A stretch of 64,000 bases of DNA from Streptomyces sp. MUM 203J (GTDB taxonomy: Bacteria; Actinomycetota; Actinomycetes; Streptomycetales; Streptomycetaceae), in NCBI RefSeq assembly GCF_022414595.1, contig NZ_JADWYO010000005.1, positions 62,001-126,000 on the forward strand, in the 5' to 3' direction. The notes beneath the pieces were generated by a model. That model worked only from the letters and a program-made list of their open reading frames with translations. It ran no database searches and was not told where the DNA came from. Numbering within the stretch: the first letter of the stretch is position 1; each line of letters begins with the position of its first letter. The position numbers were made by a program, and so were the translations under genes. Of this stretch, positions 1-7,661 are shown piece after piece.

Positions 1-760
1 TGCCGCTGCCCCGCCAGTCGAAACGCGGCCGGATCCGGAAACCCGCCTCCCGCAGGTACGGCAGCAGCGCCAGCGCCTGTACGGCCAGCCCGAGCAGCAC
101 GCCGGTCCCGAGGAGCCGTACGCCTTCGGCGGGGATCGTCGCGGGTGTCATGCCGGTGGCGCCCGCCGGGCCGTACGCCCAGACGAAGGCGCCGAACGTG
201 GCGATGACGACGACGTTGTTGAGGATCGGCGTCCACATCATCGCGCCGAACCGGTCCCGGGCGTTGAGGATCTGGCCCAGCACGACGTGCAGCCCCATGA
301 AGAACATGGTGGGGATGCAGAACCGGGCCAGCGTGACCATCACGTCCCGCGTGTCCGGGTTCGCGGCGAGCCGGGGCGCCATGAGCGTCACGAGCAGGGG
401 AGCGGCGGCCACGAGCACGGCCGTGAGCCCGGCCAGCCCGGTGACGACCAGCGTCAGCAGCCGGTTCGCATAGGCGGCGCCGCCGTCCGTGTCGTCCTTC
501 ATCGCGCGCACGAGCTGCGGGACGAACACGGCGTTGAGGGCACCGCCGCCGACCAGGAAGTACAGCATGGTGGGGAGCGTGTTGGCGATCTGGAAGGTGT
601 CGTTGAGGACGGCGACGCCGATCGCCGCCGCGATGACGCTGTTGCGGAGGAAGCCGGTGAGCCGGGATATGACGGTTCCGGCAGCCATGACGGCGCTGGA
701 TCTGGCGGTGCGTGCGGCGGTGCGCGTGGCGGTGGTCGCGGCGGTGGTCGTGGCGGTCAC
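1..760 (-). CDS. murJ: Lipid II flippase MurJ, N-terminal part (runs off left edge)
   Basis: This is the N-terminal part of a MurJ/MviN-type multi-pass membrane protein, which moves lipid II across the membrane for peptidoglycan synthesis. Translating the minus strand gives a polar Ala/Thr-rich start, then SRLTGFLRNSVIAAAIGV, a typical first MurJ segment. Next come ALNAVFVPQLVRA and a hydrophobic segment followed by MAPRLAANPDTRDVMVTLARF, then GLHVVLGQILNARDRFGAMM. These are familiar MurJ helices and loops. The GTG start at 760 follows AGGAGCG. The C-terminal half lies outside the window, so the full length and any cytoplasmic extension cannot be judged. Family assignment is confident. Confidence 0.88.
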   Translation of the reverse strand, partial: MTATTTAATTATRTAARTARSSAVMAAGTVISRLTGFLRNSVIAAAIGVAVLNDTFQIANTLPTMLYFLVGGGALNAVFVPQLVRAMKDDTDGGAAYANRLLTLVVTGLAGLTAVLVAAAPLLVTLMAPRLAANPDTRDVMVTLARFCIPTMFFMGLHVVLGQILNARDRFGAMMWTPILNNVVVIATFGAFVWAYGPAGATGMTPATIPAEGVRLLGTGVLLGLAVQALALLPYLREAGFRIRPRFDWRGSG

Positions 761-986
761 AGGGCGCTCCTGGGCGTGAATATGATGACCCGTCAGCCTA
801 CGGGGCCACGCGCGGCGGCCTTCTCCCCTGCCCCGGAGTCCGCTGCCCCGTGGTCCGCTCCTGGGCGCCGGACGGGCTGGTCCCGGCTCCTCCGGCGTTC
901 GATGAGCCGAGGATTCCGGGGCGGCGCCCCCGGTGCGGGAAGGGGTGGGGGTGGGGTTAGATTGGCCGCGACGTGGAGGGGGATCC

Positions 987-1631
987 GTGCTGGACAAGCT
1001 GCTCGCGCCGCCCGTGTGCCTCGCGGAGGCGTTCGAGGACCCGCCCGGCCTCGCCCCTCTCGGCCCGGAGGCCGACGACGTGGCCCGTGCCGTGGCCCGG
1101 CGGCGTCAGGAGTACACGACCGCCCGCTGGTGCGCCCGCCGCGCGCTGGGCGGGCTCGGGTACGGCCCCGTGCCGGTCCCGCGCGGTGAGCGTGGCGCCC
1201 CGGTCTGGCCGGACGGGATCGTCGGCAGCATGACCCACTGCGACGGCTACCGCGCCGCGGCGGTGGCGCGGGCCGCCGAGGTGCTGTCCGTCGGCATCGA
1301 CGCCGAGACCCATGAGCCCCTGCCCGAGGGCGTCCTGGAGGCGGTGTCCCTGCCCGCCGAGCGCGGGCGCTCCGCGGAGCTGGCCGCGGCCGAGCCGGAG
1401 GTGCACTGGGACCGGCTGCTGTTCAGCATGAAGGAATCGGTCTACAAGACGTGGTTCCCGCTGACCCGCCGCTGGCTGGACTTCGAGCAGGCGGACATCA
1501 CCATCGGCGTGGACGGCACGTTCGAGGCACGGCTCCTCGTGGCGGACCCGGGGATGCCCGTGGAGCGGCTCGGCGGCCGGTGGCTGGTGGACCGGGGGCT
1601 GCTGGTCACCGCGATCACGCTGGCGCCCTGA
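987..1631 (+). CDS. 4'-phosphopantetheinyl transferase (Sfp type)
   Basis: A 214-residue protein of the Sfp/EntD class. These enzymes transfer phosphopantetheine from CoA to a conserved serine of carrier domains in polyketide and non-ribosomal peptide synthases. The Mg/CoA-binding motif VGIDAE and the downstream FSMKESVYKTWFPLT (the [FW]SxKESxxK signature) are both intact, and GSMTHCDGY upstream matches the conserved S-x-T-H segment. An in-frame start further upstream is possible, but the GTG at 987 is chosen because GGAGGGGG precedes it by 4-5 bases and the protein then begins at the usual family N-terminus. It stands alone, with no synthase gene beside it, so its carrier-protein partners must be encoded elsewhere. 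Confidence 0.88.
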   Translation: MLDKLLAPPVCLAEAFEDPPGLAPLGPEADDVARAVARRRQEYTTARWCARRALGGLGYGPVPVPRGERGAPVWPDGIVGSMTHCDGYRAAAVARAAEVLSVGIDAETHEPLPEGVLEAVSLPAERGRSAELAAAEPEVHWDRLLFSMKESVYKTWFPLTRRWLDFEQADITIGVDGTFEARLLVADPGMPVERLGGRWLVDRGLLVTAITLAP

Positions 1632-1853
1632 CCGCGCCGTGAACGGCGGACGGGCCTGGGCCGCGGGGCCCGGCAGGCCGGTCCGCGATGTCCGCGTCGC
1701 CGGCCCGTGCCCCGCGCCGACTCCTTCCGCCGCCCCGCAGCCGGACGCACCGGACCCCGCTCGACGCCGGGACCGGCGCCCCCGGTCCGCGGACCGGCGT
1801 GATCCGCCGGCCCTCCCCGGGGGCGGGAACCCCCGAGGAGCCGGTGCCCCGCC

Positions 1854-2540
1854 TCACCGGTGCCGGGCCGGACGCAGCAGTGACGGGTCGGACAGCTCGC
1901 GGAGCAGGGCGATCACCTCGTCGTCCGAGACCGGCTCGTAGCTCCCGTACCAGCGCCCCACCGCCTGGAAGTCCGCGGGCTCCGACAGGCAGACCAGGGC
2001 GTCCGCCTCGGGCCGCAGTTCGGCCAGGGCCTGCCGGTCGGCGACGGGCAGGGCCAGCACCAGCCGGGCGGGCTCTCCGGCCCGTACCAGCCTGAGCGCG
2101 GCCCGGGCGGTGACGCCTGTCGCGAGTCCGTCGTCGACCAGGAGTACCGTCCGGCCGCGCAGGTCCGGTCCGGGCCGGTGCCCCCGGTACAGGTCCTGCA
2201 AGCGGTGCAGCTCCGTGCGCTCGTGGGCCACGGACGCGCCCAGCTCGTCGGGCAGGATGCCGAGCATCCGCATCACCTGGTCGTCGTAGACCGGCGGTGC
2301 CTCCCCGGCGATGGCCCCGATCCCGACCTCCGGCTGCCCCGGAAGCCCGATCTTGCGCGTGACGAGCACATCCAGCGGCGCGTGCAGGGCACGGGCCACC
2401 TCGGCGCCCACCGGTACGCCGCCGCGCGGCAGGGCCAGGACGACGGGGTCGAACCACTCCTCGCCCGTCGCCGCCTCCCGCAGCCGGGCGGCCAGCCGTC
2501 GCCCCGCGTCCCGCCGGTCCTCGAACCGGACCTCCTCCAT
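1854..2540 (-). CDS. Phosphoribosyltransferase-fold protein
   Basis: A 228-residue type I phosphoribosyltransferase-like protein. VLALPRGGVPVGAEVARAL and the PRPP-binding VLLVDDGLATGVTA are clear, and LDVLVTRKIGLPGQPEVGIGAIA lies between them as in this subgroup. The substrate is unknown: proteins of this group are often annotated only as phosphoribosyltransferases and are not demonstrated purine salvage enzymes. The ATG at 2540 follows a GAGG ribosome site; a longer frame extends upstream but its extra residues are unlike the family. It is a paralogue of the N-terminal half of the fusion protein at 17987-19321, including the C-terminal Q/RWY segment and the EE/DEVxxLL tail. Confidence 0.8.
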   Translation of the reverse strand: MEEVRFEDRRDAGRRLAARLREAATGEEWFDPVVLALPRGGVPVGAEVARALHAPLDVLVTRKIGLPGQPEVGIGAIAGEAPPVYDDQVMRMLGILPDELGASVAHERTELHRLQDLYRGHRPGPDLRGRTVLLVDDGLATGVTARAALRLVRAGEPARLVLALPVADRQALAELRPEADALVCLSEPADFQAVGRWYGSYEPVSDDEVIALLRELSDPSLLRPARHR

Positions 2541-2939
2541 CACCACCAGCCTCCTCGGTCCCGGGCCGTCGCCGTCCGGCCTGACCCGGAAGACGGGTGC
2601 CCATGTTCGCCTGGGCAAACCACGCCGGGGCGACTCAGTGAAATTGCACAGCGCGTAATCACCGCATCGGAACGGAGTGAGGTATTCCGGTTGACAGCAT
2701 TTCGCATAGCGATCCTGATATCTCGATTTGATCACGAGATCCTTAAACAGGACTAGACCACCTGATGTCGACGCGCGTAACACCCCTTTGTTTGAAGAGA
2801 TTTGACGGTTCATCAATTAGGCAACCATGGTAACGGTACGGACTCGTTCGACCCGTTCCCGTATGTCTGAATCCTCCGTACATGTGTTCTGGCAGGCTTC
2901 CGCGCACCGTCCTCTGACCAAGGAAAGGTGCGACGAAAC
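2541..2939. promoter_or_regulatory. Divergent intergenic region, AT-richer, with a palindrome
   Basis: A 399-base stretch without a gene lies between the phosphoribosyltransferase (minus) and the secreted protease (plus). It is clearly richer in A/T than its surroundings. It holds a TTGACA hexamer at 2691-2696 and an inverted repeat ATCTCG-N9-CGAGAT at 2720-2740, the kind of site a dimeric repressor could bind. No well-placed -10 box could be fixed with confidence. The ribosome site AAGGAAAG for the protease is at 2920-2927. Confidence 0.5.
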
Positions 2940-5135
2940 GTGTCTGGACGACGAAGAATGCCCAAGACGCAGCGCCGCAAGCCGCGCCGACTGATACTCG
3001 CGACGCTTGCAGTAGCGATGGCAGCGACTCTGGGAGGCGTCGCCTACCAGGGCATGAACGGGGGAGAGGAACCGACGGCCGCCGCGAGCGGCGCCCAGGA
3101 ACAGCTCGCCCGTCCCGCCGCCGCCTCGCCCACCGCGGCCCCCGCGCCCGCCAAGGAGCCGGCCCGGGACAAGAAGCCGGAGCCGATCACCGAGAAGCCG
3201 AAGGAGGAGCCGGACAAGGGGCTCGTCTTCGAGGGTCTCAAGCCGGCGCCCAAGGACGACAAGTGCGAGGGCGTCTACCGCACCGACAGCGGCCACTGCA
3301 CGCACGGGCCCGACTCGCCCCCGCCCGGCGTCGACATCAAGAAGGACACCCCGCCGGCCGTGAAGGCCTCCCTCCCCGAGGGTGAGCCGGGCAAGCCGCC
3401 TGCCTCGGACGCGAAGCCCTCGTCGGCCCCGCCGTCCTCCGGGGCCGACTCCGGCCCGTCCTCGGAGAAGGGCGGATCCACCACCGTGGCCGCGCTGCCC
3501 GCGCTCGACGCCGCCGCGGCCACCGACCCGGACGCCGAGCCCGCCTCCGAGCCGCCCGCCGCGGCCTCCTCCCCGTCCGGCTCCTCCGGCACGGGCACGG
3601 CCGCCGGCGCCGGCTCGCGGACCGGCACCGCCGCCGCCGGCCCCGCCGGGCAGACCGTCCAGTGCGAGGGCGACGGCACCAGCGGCAACCGCGTCCAGGT
3701 CGTCTACGTGCACGCCCCCGGCAAGGACCGGTACGCCCAGTACCTGCCGTCCTTCCGCAAGTGGGCCGCCGACGCCGACCTCATCTACTCGGACAGCGCC
3801 AAGGTGACCGGCGGCGTCCGGCACATCCGCTACGTACACGCGGCGGACTGCACCCCGACCGTGCTGAACATGGAGATCCCGGCGTCCGCGCTGGGCGAGT
3901 TCAGCGCCACCAACCGCGCACTCGCCGCGAAGGGGCTCGACCGCCGCGACCGCAAGTACATGATCTTCGCCGACGCCCAGGTCTACTGCGGTATCGGCAC
4001 GTTCGCGGGCGACGAGCGGCCCGGCCAGAACAACCTCAGCAACTTCGGTCCCTCCTACGGCCGTACGGACGCGGGCTGCTGGGGCGGGCACACCGCCGCG
4101 CACGAACTCGGCCACAACCTGGGCGCGGTCAACAACAGCGCGCCCAACACCAGCCGGGGCGCGCACTGCACGGACGAGTGGGACGTCATGTGCTACTCGG
4201 ACACGCCGTACTACCCGAAGATGCGCATCGTCTGCGGTGACCGGAGCTACGAGAACCTCCTCGACTGCCGCAACGACGACTACTTCCACACCAACCCCAG
4301 GCGTGGCAGCTATCTCGACACCCACTGGAACATCGCGAACAACCAGTTCCTGATGCGCCAGAAGGGCAACGGCACCAACCCCGACCCGGGGCCGGACCCC
4401 ACGCCGACGCCCACGCCGACGCCCACGGGCGGCACCGGGACGTACGGGCCCGCCGTCACCGTCGGCCAGATCGGCCAGGACTCCGCCGTGGTCAGCTGGC
4501 GGGCGGCGTCCGGCGCCGCCTGGTACCAGGTCCACCTGAACGGCAAGCCCATCGGCTGGATCCAGGGCACCAGCGCCCGGGTGCACACCCTGTCGCCGGG
4601 CACGCAGTACTCCGTCGCCGTGTCCGTCCGGTACACCAACGGCAAGGACAGCCGGGTCGGCCGCGCCGCGTCCTTCCGCACGGCGGGCAGGAACGGCGGC
4701 ACCACCCCGACGCCCGACACCGCCTACCTGCTGATGAACGGCGCCACCGGCAACGCCGCCGAGGTGTGGGGCGCGCGCAAGGGCGACGGTACGGTGCTGG
4801 TGGGATCGCAGCGCAACGGCTACGCCCAGCAGCGCTGGTACTTCGACAAGGCCGGGAACGGCACCGTACGGATCCGGTCCGCCGTCTCCGGCAAGTGCCT
4901 CCAGCTCGGCGGGCGCGCCTCGGCCGGCATGTGGGTGGCCCAGCAGACCTGCGGCTCCGCCGCCGCCCAGCAGTGGCGGGTCAGCGCGAGCGGCAGCGGA
5001 GTGCGGGTGGCCCCGGCGGGTGACAGCCGCCTCGTGCTGGCCGTCAGCAACCGTACGTACTACGGCTCCTGGCTGATCGAGCTGCAGTACGCGTCGAACA
5101 ACCCGGCTCAGGTGTGGACGGTCCAGAAGCCGTGA
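2940..5135 (+). CDS. Secreted metzincin-like zinc protease with FN3 and ricin-type domains
   Basis: A 731-residue secreted protein. An Arg/Lys-rich start and a hydrophobic stretch (LILATLAVAMAATLGGVA) form a signal peptide. A Pro/Ala/Ser-rich linker of roughly 180 residues follows. The catalytic domain carries HELGHNLGAVN near residue 388 and a Met-turn-like DVMCYSD about 25 residues later. After a short Pro-Thr repeat come a fibronectin type III domain (about 500-580) and a beta-trefoil ricin/CBM13-like domain (about 590-730, ending QWRVSAS and QVWTVQ), which suggests binding to polysaccharide or glycoprotein. The third metzincin zinc ligand, normally His or Asp, is Asn here. GTG at 2940 is preferred because AAGGAAAG sits about 12 bases upstream; GTG 2928 would abut that site. 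The stop overlaps the next gene. Confidence 0.8.
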   Translation: MSGRRRMPKTQRRKPRRLILATLAVAMAATLGGVAYQGMNGGEEPTAAASGAQEQLARPAAASPTAAPAPAKEPARDKKPEPITEKPKEEPDKGLVFEGLKPAPKDDKCEGVYRTDSGHCTHGPDSPPPGVDIKKDTPPAVKASLPEGEPGKPPASDAKPSSAPPSSGADSGPSSEKGGSTTVAALPALDAAAATDPDAEPASEPPAAASSPSGSSGTGTAAGAGSRTGTAAAGPAGQTVQCEGDGTSGNRVQVVYVHAPGKDRYAQYLPSFRKWAADADLIYSDSAKVTGGVRHIRYVHAADCTPTVLNMEIPASALGEFSATNRALAAKGLDRRDRKYMIFADAQVYCGIGTFAGDERPGQNNLSNFGPSYGRTDAGCWGGHTAAHELGHNLGAVNNSAPNTSRGAHCTDEWDVMCYSDTPYYPKMRIVCGDRSYENLLDCRNDDYFHTNPRRGSYLDTHWNIANNQFLMRQKGNGTNPDPGPDPTPTPTPTPTGGTGTYGPAVTVGQIGQDSAVVSWRAASGAAWYQVHLNGKPIGWIQGTSARVHTLSPGTQYSVAVSVRYTNGKDSRVGRAASFRTAGRNGGTTPTPDTAYLLMNGATGNAAEVWGARKGDGTVLVGSQRNGYAQQRWYFDKAGNGTVRIRSAVSGKCLQLGGRASAGMWVAQQTCGSAAAQQWRVSASGSGVRVAPAGDSRLVLAVSNRTYYGSWLIELQYASNNPAQVWTVQKP

Positions 5136-5734
5136 CACGACGAGCTGTTTCTCCGGTGGCCGTCGCCTGTGCGGTGCTCGTGAGCCTGTGTCTGTGGCTG
5201 ATCGCCACGGCACCGGTCGCGGTCGCGCACGGCGACGGCCTCCGGGCCGAGATCACGGGTCACGCCTTCGGGCGGGTACAGATGACGGTGACCTGGGCGG
5301 ACGACGGCGATGCCGTCGACGAGCCCCTGGCGGCGACCGTCAACGCGGTGAGCGCGGACGGGGCGACGGCGCTCGGACCGTGGCGGTTGGTGCGGGAACC
5401 GGGCGACGCGCGCCGGTACGTGACGGGGGAGGCGCTGCCGCCCGGGCGGTGGAAGGTGACCGTGGACATCGGTCATCCCGCGCTGGGCAAGGCGCAGGGG
5501 GACCTGACGGTCTCCCCGGGGACCCCCGCGTCCCCGAGCACCTCGGCCGGCCCGGGCCCGGCCGCGAGTGCGGACCCGAGCCCTGCCGTGAGCCCGGTGC
5601 CGAGCCCTGCGGCCGCGGAGGAGACGAAGCCTCAGGCCCAGGGCGCGGGCTGGGTGGTACCGGTCGGCGTCGTGGCGGGGGTGGGGGTGGTGCTGGGCGC
5701 GGCGGCTGTGTGGGTGCGGCGCCGTCGTGGCTGA
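5132..5734 (+). CDS. Exported, C-terminally membrane-anchored protein
   Basis: A 200-residue protein with an N-terminal signal peptide (AVACAVLVSLCLWLIATAPVA) and a compact extracytoplasmic beta-rich domain of about 90 residues. A Pro/Ser-rich stalk follows, then one C-terminal transmembrane helix ending in RRRRG. The domain (EITGHAFGRVQMTVTWADDG, later LPPGRWKVTVDIGHP) resembles the small immunoglobulin-like YtkA/FixH or CopC-type folds, but I do not recognise a specific family. Its GTG start overlaps the TGA of the protease gene (GTGA), so the two are probably translationally coupled. It may be a surface partner of the protease; that is inference from the overlap only. Confidence 0.7.
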   Translation: MTRRAVSPVAVACAVLVSLCLWLIATAPVAVAHGDGLRAEITGHAFGRVQMTVTWADDGDAVDEPLAATVNAVSADGATALGPWRLVREPGDARRYVTGEALPPGRWKVTVDIGHPALGKAQGDLTVSPGTPASPSTSAGPGPAASADPSPAVSPVPSPAAAEETKPQAQGAGWVVPVGVVAGVGVVLGAAAVWVRRRRG

Positions 5735-5747
5735 GGTTCCACTCCGC

Positions 5748-5776
5748 GGCCCCGCCCGAGAACCGGGGGCGGGGCC
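5748..5776. terminator. Convergent hairpin terminator
   Basis: GGCCCCGCCC and GGGCGGGGCC form a perfect 10-base stem around a short loop, placed between the plus-strand membrane-protein gene and the minus-strand phosphatase-like gene. There is no T-run, as is common in Streptomyces. Confidence 0.55.
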
Positions 5777-5798
5777 CCGGCCTGCGCGGGTGACCCCG

Positions 5799-6350
5799 TC
5801 AGGTCAGCCGTATGTGCCAGCGGGTCGCGTGGTGGGTCAGGGACGTCACCGACAGGGGCTCCACGTCCACGCGCCAGAAGGCCGTCGCCGGCGCGTTCAG
5901 CGCGTGGAGGACCGCCGCCCGGACGACCGCGGGAGGGACGACCGCCAGGACGGCGCCCGGGTGGTCGGGCAGGGACTCCAGCCGGGCGGCGACCCTCGCG
6001 CACAGGGACGTGACCGGCTCGCCGCCGTGCGGGGCCGCGTCCGGGTCCGTCGTCCACACGGCCAGACCCTCCGGGTCCGACGCGGCGACGTCGGACAGCG
6101 CCCGGCCCCGCCACCCTCCGACGTCCAGGTCCCGCAGGGACTCGTCCGTCTCGGCCGCCAGCCCCAGCGCGCCGGCCAGCGCACGGCAGCGGGGGGAGGG
6201 AGCCGTACGGCATCCGGCTGACGGGGAGGGAAGCGAAGGGCGCAGTTCCGCCGCGCGGGACAGCGTCCGGGCGTCCAGGGGAGACTCTTCGCCGAAGCGT
6301 GGCGGGCCCGTCGGCGGCGGGGCGGACAGCAGAAACAGGCGGGTCGTCAT
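5799..6350 (-). CDS. Histidine-phosphatase-fold protein lacking catalytic histidines
   Basis: A 183-residue protein with the layout of the histidine phosphatase superfamily. An N-terminal strand is followed by ESPLDARTLSRAAEL, SPRCRALAGALGL, ESLRDLDVGGWRGRAL and a C-terminal strand-loop AVLAVVPPAVVRAAVL. The two catalytic histidines are absent. The N-terminal L-x-RHG is replaced by LFLLSAPPP, and the second His motif (usually SHGG) reads VVPPA. It therefore looks like a pseudo-enzyme with a binding or regulatory role. It is divergent from the cobalamin-riboswitch cbtBA operon, and alpha-ribazole phosphatase (CobC) belongs to this superfamily, so a link to cobalamin is plausible. The ATG at 6350 is the only start close to the family N-terminus. 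Confidence 0.72.
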   Translation of the reverse strand: MTTRLFLLSAPPPTGPPRFGEESPLDARTLSRAAELRPSLPSPSAGCRTAPSPRCRALAGALGLAAETDESLRDLDVGGWRGRALSDVAASDPEGLAVWTTDPDAAPHGGEPVTSLCARVAARLESLPDHPGAVLAVVPPAVVRAAVLHALNAPATAFWRVDVEPLSVTSLTHHATRWHIRLT

Positions 6351-6394
6351 GGGGCCGGATCCTAAGGTGCGACTTACGCCACCTTGGCGGAATC

Positions 6395-6515
6395 CGTGCG
6401 GAGCGCTACCGTCTTGGCGACAGAGACGACAGCGTGATGGAAGTCCGGTGCAAATCCGGCACGGTCGCGCCACTGTGTGCCGCCCAGAGCGGTGAGTCAG
6501 ACCCCGCGCGGTCGT
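6395..6515 (+). promoter_or_regulatory. Cobalamin (AdoCbl) riboswitch
   Basis: The leader upstream of cbtB contains the conserved cobalamin aptamer elements in order: GATGGAAGTCCGGTGCAAAT, TCCGGCACGGTC, the B12-box core CGCCACTGTG, and the closing GTGAGTCAGACC. These lie at about 6435-6511, and an outer pairing arm probably starts near 6395. In this class, adenosylcobalamin binding usually lowers expression of the downstream gene, here a cobalt uptake system. Exact boundaries are estimated. Confidence 0.85.
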
Positions 6516-6563
6516 CGAGTGCTCCAACGACTGGGACGCGTTGTTCCCCCAGGAGGTCTCGCC

Positions 6564-6794
6564 ATGGCCGACTCCGCCGTCAGCCCCGCCGCCGTTCTTC
6601 CCACGACGGTTCCGGCCGTCACCCCGATTCCCGTCCGGGAGATGCTGCCCTGGGCAGCCTTCTTCGGCACGCTCATGCTCGTGCTGCTCTACTTCGTCGG
6701 CGCCGAGCAGAGCGCGCTGGCGGTCTTCTCCGGCGACGCCGTGCACGAGTGGGTGCACGACGGCCGCCACCTGCTCGGCTTCCCCTGCCACTGA
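6564..6794 (+). CDS. cbtB: Cobalt transporter small subunit CbtB
   Basis: A 76-residue protein with one transmembrane helix (LPWAAFFGTLMLVLLYFVGA) and a His-containing C-terminus, HEWVHDGRHLLGFPCH. That tail is the hallmark of CbtB, whose terminal histidines are thought to bind cobalt. The ATG at 6564 follows AGGAGG at 6551-6556. It is the first gene after the cobalamin riboswitch, and cbtA follows 20 bases later, so the pair forms a B12-repressed cobalt uptake operon. Length and layout match the family. Confidence 0.9.
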   Translation: MADSAVSPAAVLPTTVPAVTPIPVREMLPWAAFFGTLMLVLLYFVGAEQSALAVFSGDAVHEWVHDGRHLLGFPCH

Positions 6795-6814
6795 GCGCGC
6801 GAGGAGCCCTGCAC

Positions 6815-7600
6815 ATGAACTCCGCAACAGTGCGCGCCCTTCTGGTGCGCGGCATGCTCGCCGGGATCGCGGCGGGCCTCGTCGCGTTCGTCGTGGCGTA
6901 CCTGCTCGGCATCCCGTCCGTGAACGCATCCATCGCCTACGAGGAGGCCCAGGCCGCGGCCTCGGCGGGCGGCGGGCACAGCCACGAGGCCGGTGAGGAG
7001 GCGTTCAGCCGACTCCAGCAGACGACCGCCGGCCTGGCCACCGGCGTGGTGGTGTTCGCCGTGGCCCTGGGTGGCATCGCCGCGCTGGCCTACTGCTTCG
7101 TCCTCGGCCGCGTCGGACGGTTCCGGGCCCGCGCCACCGCCGCGCTGGTGGCGGGCGCCGGGTTCGTCACCGTCTCGCTCGTCCCGTTCCTCAAGTACCC
7201 GGCGAACCCGCCGGCCAGCACCGAGGACGGTACGGTCGACCAGCGGACGGCGCTGTTCTTCCTGATGATCCTCCTCAGTGTGCTCCTGGGGACCGGTGCG
7301 GTCCTGCTCGGGCGGCGGCTCGCCGCGCGGCTGGGCAACTGGAACGCGTCGGTGACGGCGGGGGCCGCGTTCGTGGCGGTGATCGCCGTCGCGATGGTCT
7401 TCCTGCCGTCCGTCAACGAGACGCCCAAGGACTTCCCGGCCGGCGTGCTGTGGGAGTTCCGCCTCGGCGCCGTCGCCATCCAGGCCGCGCTCTGGGCCTC
7501 CTTCGGGCTGCTCTTCGGGCACCTCGCGGAACGGGTGCTTGAGCCCCGGCCCGTCACGGAGGCCGCCGCGTCGTCCGTACCGGTGGCCGCCGCTCGGTGA
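6815..7600 (+). CDS. cbtA: Cobalt transporter subunit CbtA
   Basis: A 261-residue integral membrane protein. Five or six hydrophobic segments are visible, starting with LLVRGMLAGIAAGLVAFVVA and ending with LWASFGLLFGHLAERVLEP. A short His-containing loop, GGGHSHEAGEEAF, follows the first helix and is a common CbtA metal-binding feature. The ATG at 6815 follows GAGGAG at 6801-6806. It is co-transcribed with cbtB under the riboswitch, and together they form a predicted cobalt permease feeding cobalamin synthesis. A strong hairpin follows the stop codon. Confidence 0.9.
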   Translation: MNSATVRALLVRGMLAGIAAGLVAFVVAYLLGIPSVNASIAYEEAQAAASAGGGHSHEAGEEAFSRLQQTTAGLATGVVVFAVALGGIAALAYCFVLGRVGRFRARATAALVAGAGFVTVSLVPFLKYPANPPASTEDGTVDQRTALFFLMILLSVLLGTGAVLLGRRLAARLGNWNASVTAGAAFVAVIAVAMVFLPSVNETPKDFPAGVLWEFRLGAVAIQAALWASFGLLFGHLAERVLEPRPVTEAAASSVPVAAAR

Positions 7601-7610
7601 CGCACACCTG

Positions 7611-7656
7611 TGAGGGGTTCCACGGCCGGGGGCGCGCCCGGCCGCGGAACCCCTCA
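7611..7656. terminator. Strong bidirectional hairpin terminator
   Basis: TGAGGGGTTCC and GGAACCCCTCA are perfect 11-base arms around a GC-rich inner stem (CGGCCGGG/CCCGGCCG). The hairpin lies between the convergent cbtA and protease genes and should end both transcripts. Confidence 0.85.
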
Positions 7657-7661
7657 TGCGT

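Noticed and set aside
1632..1853. Possible terminator hairpin between the phosphopantetheinyl transferase and phosphoribosyltransferase genes
   Set aside because: Many GC-rich partial pairings occur, but no single dominant stem could be identified.
4390..4432. Short tandem repeat acgcccacgccg
   Set aside because: It encodes the Pro-Thr linker of the secreted protease and needs no other explanation.
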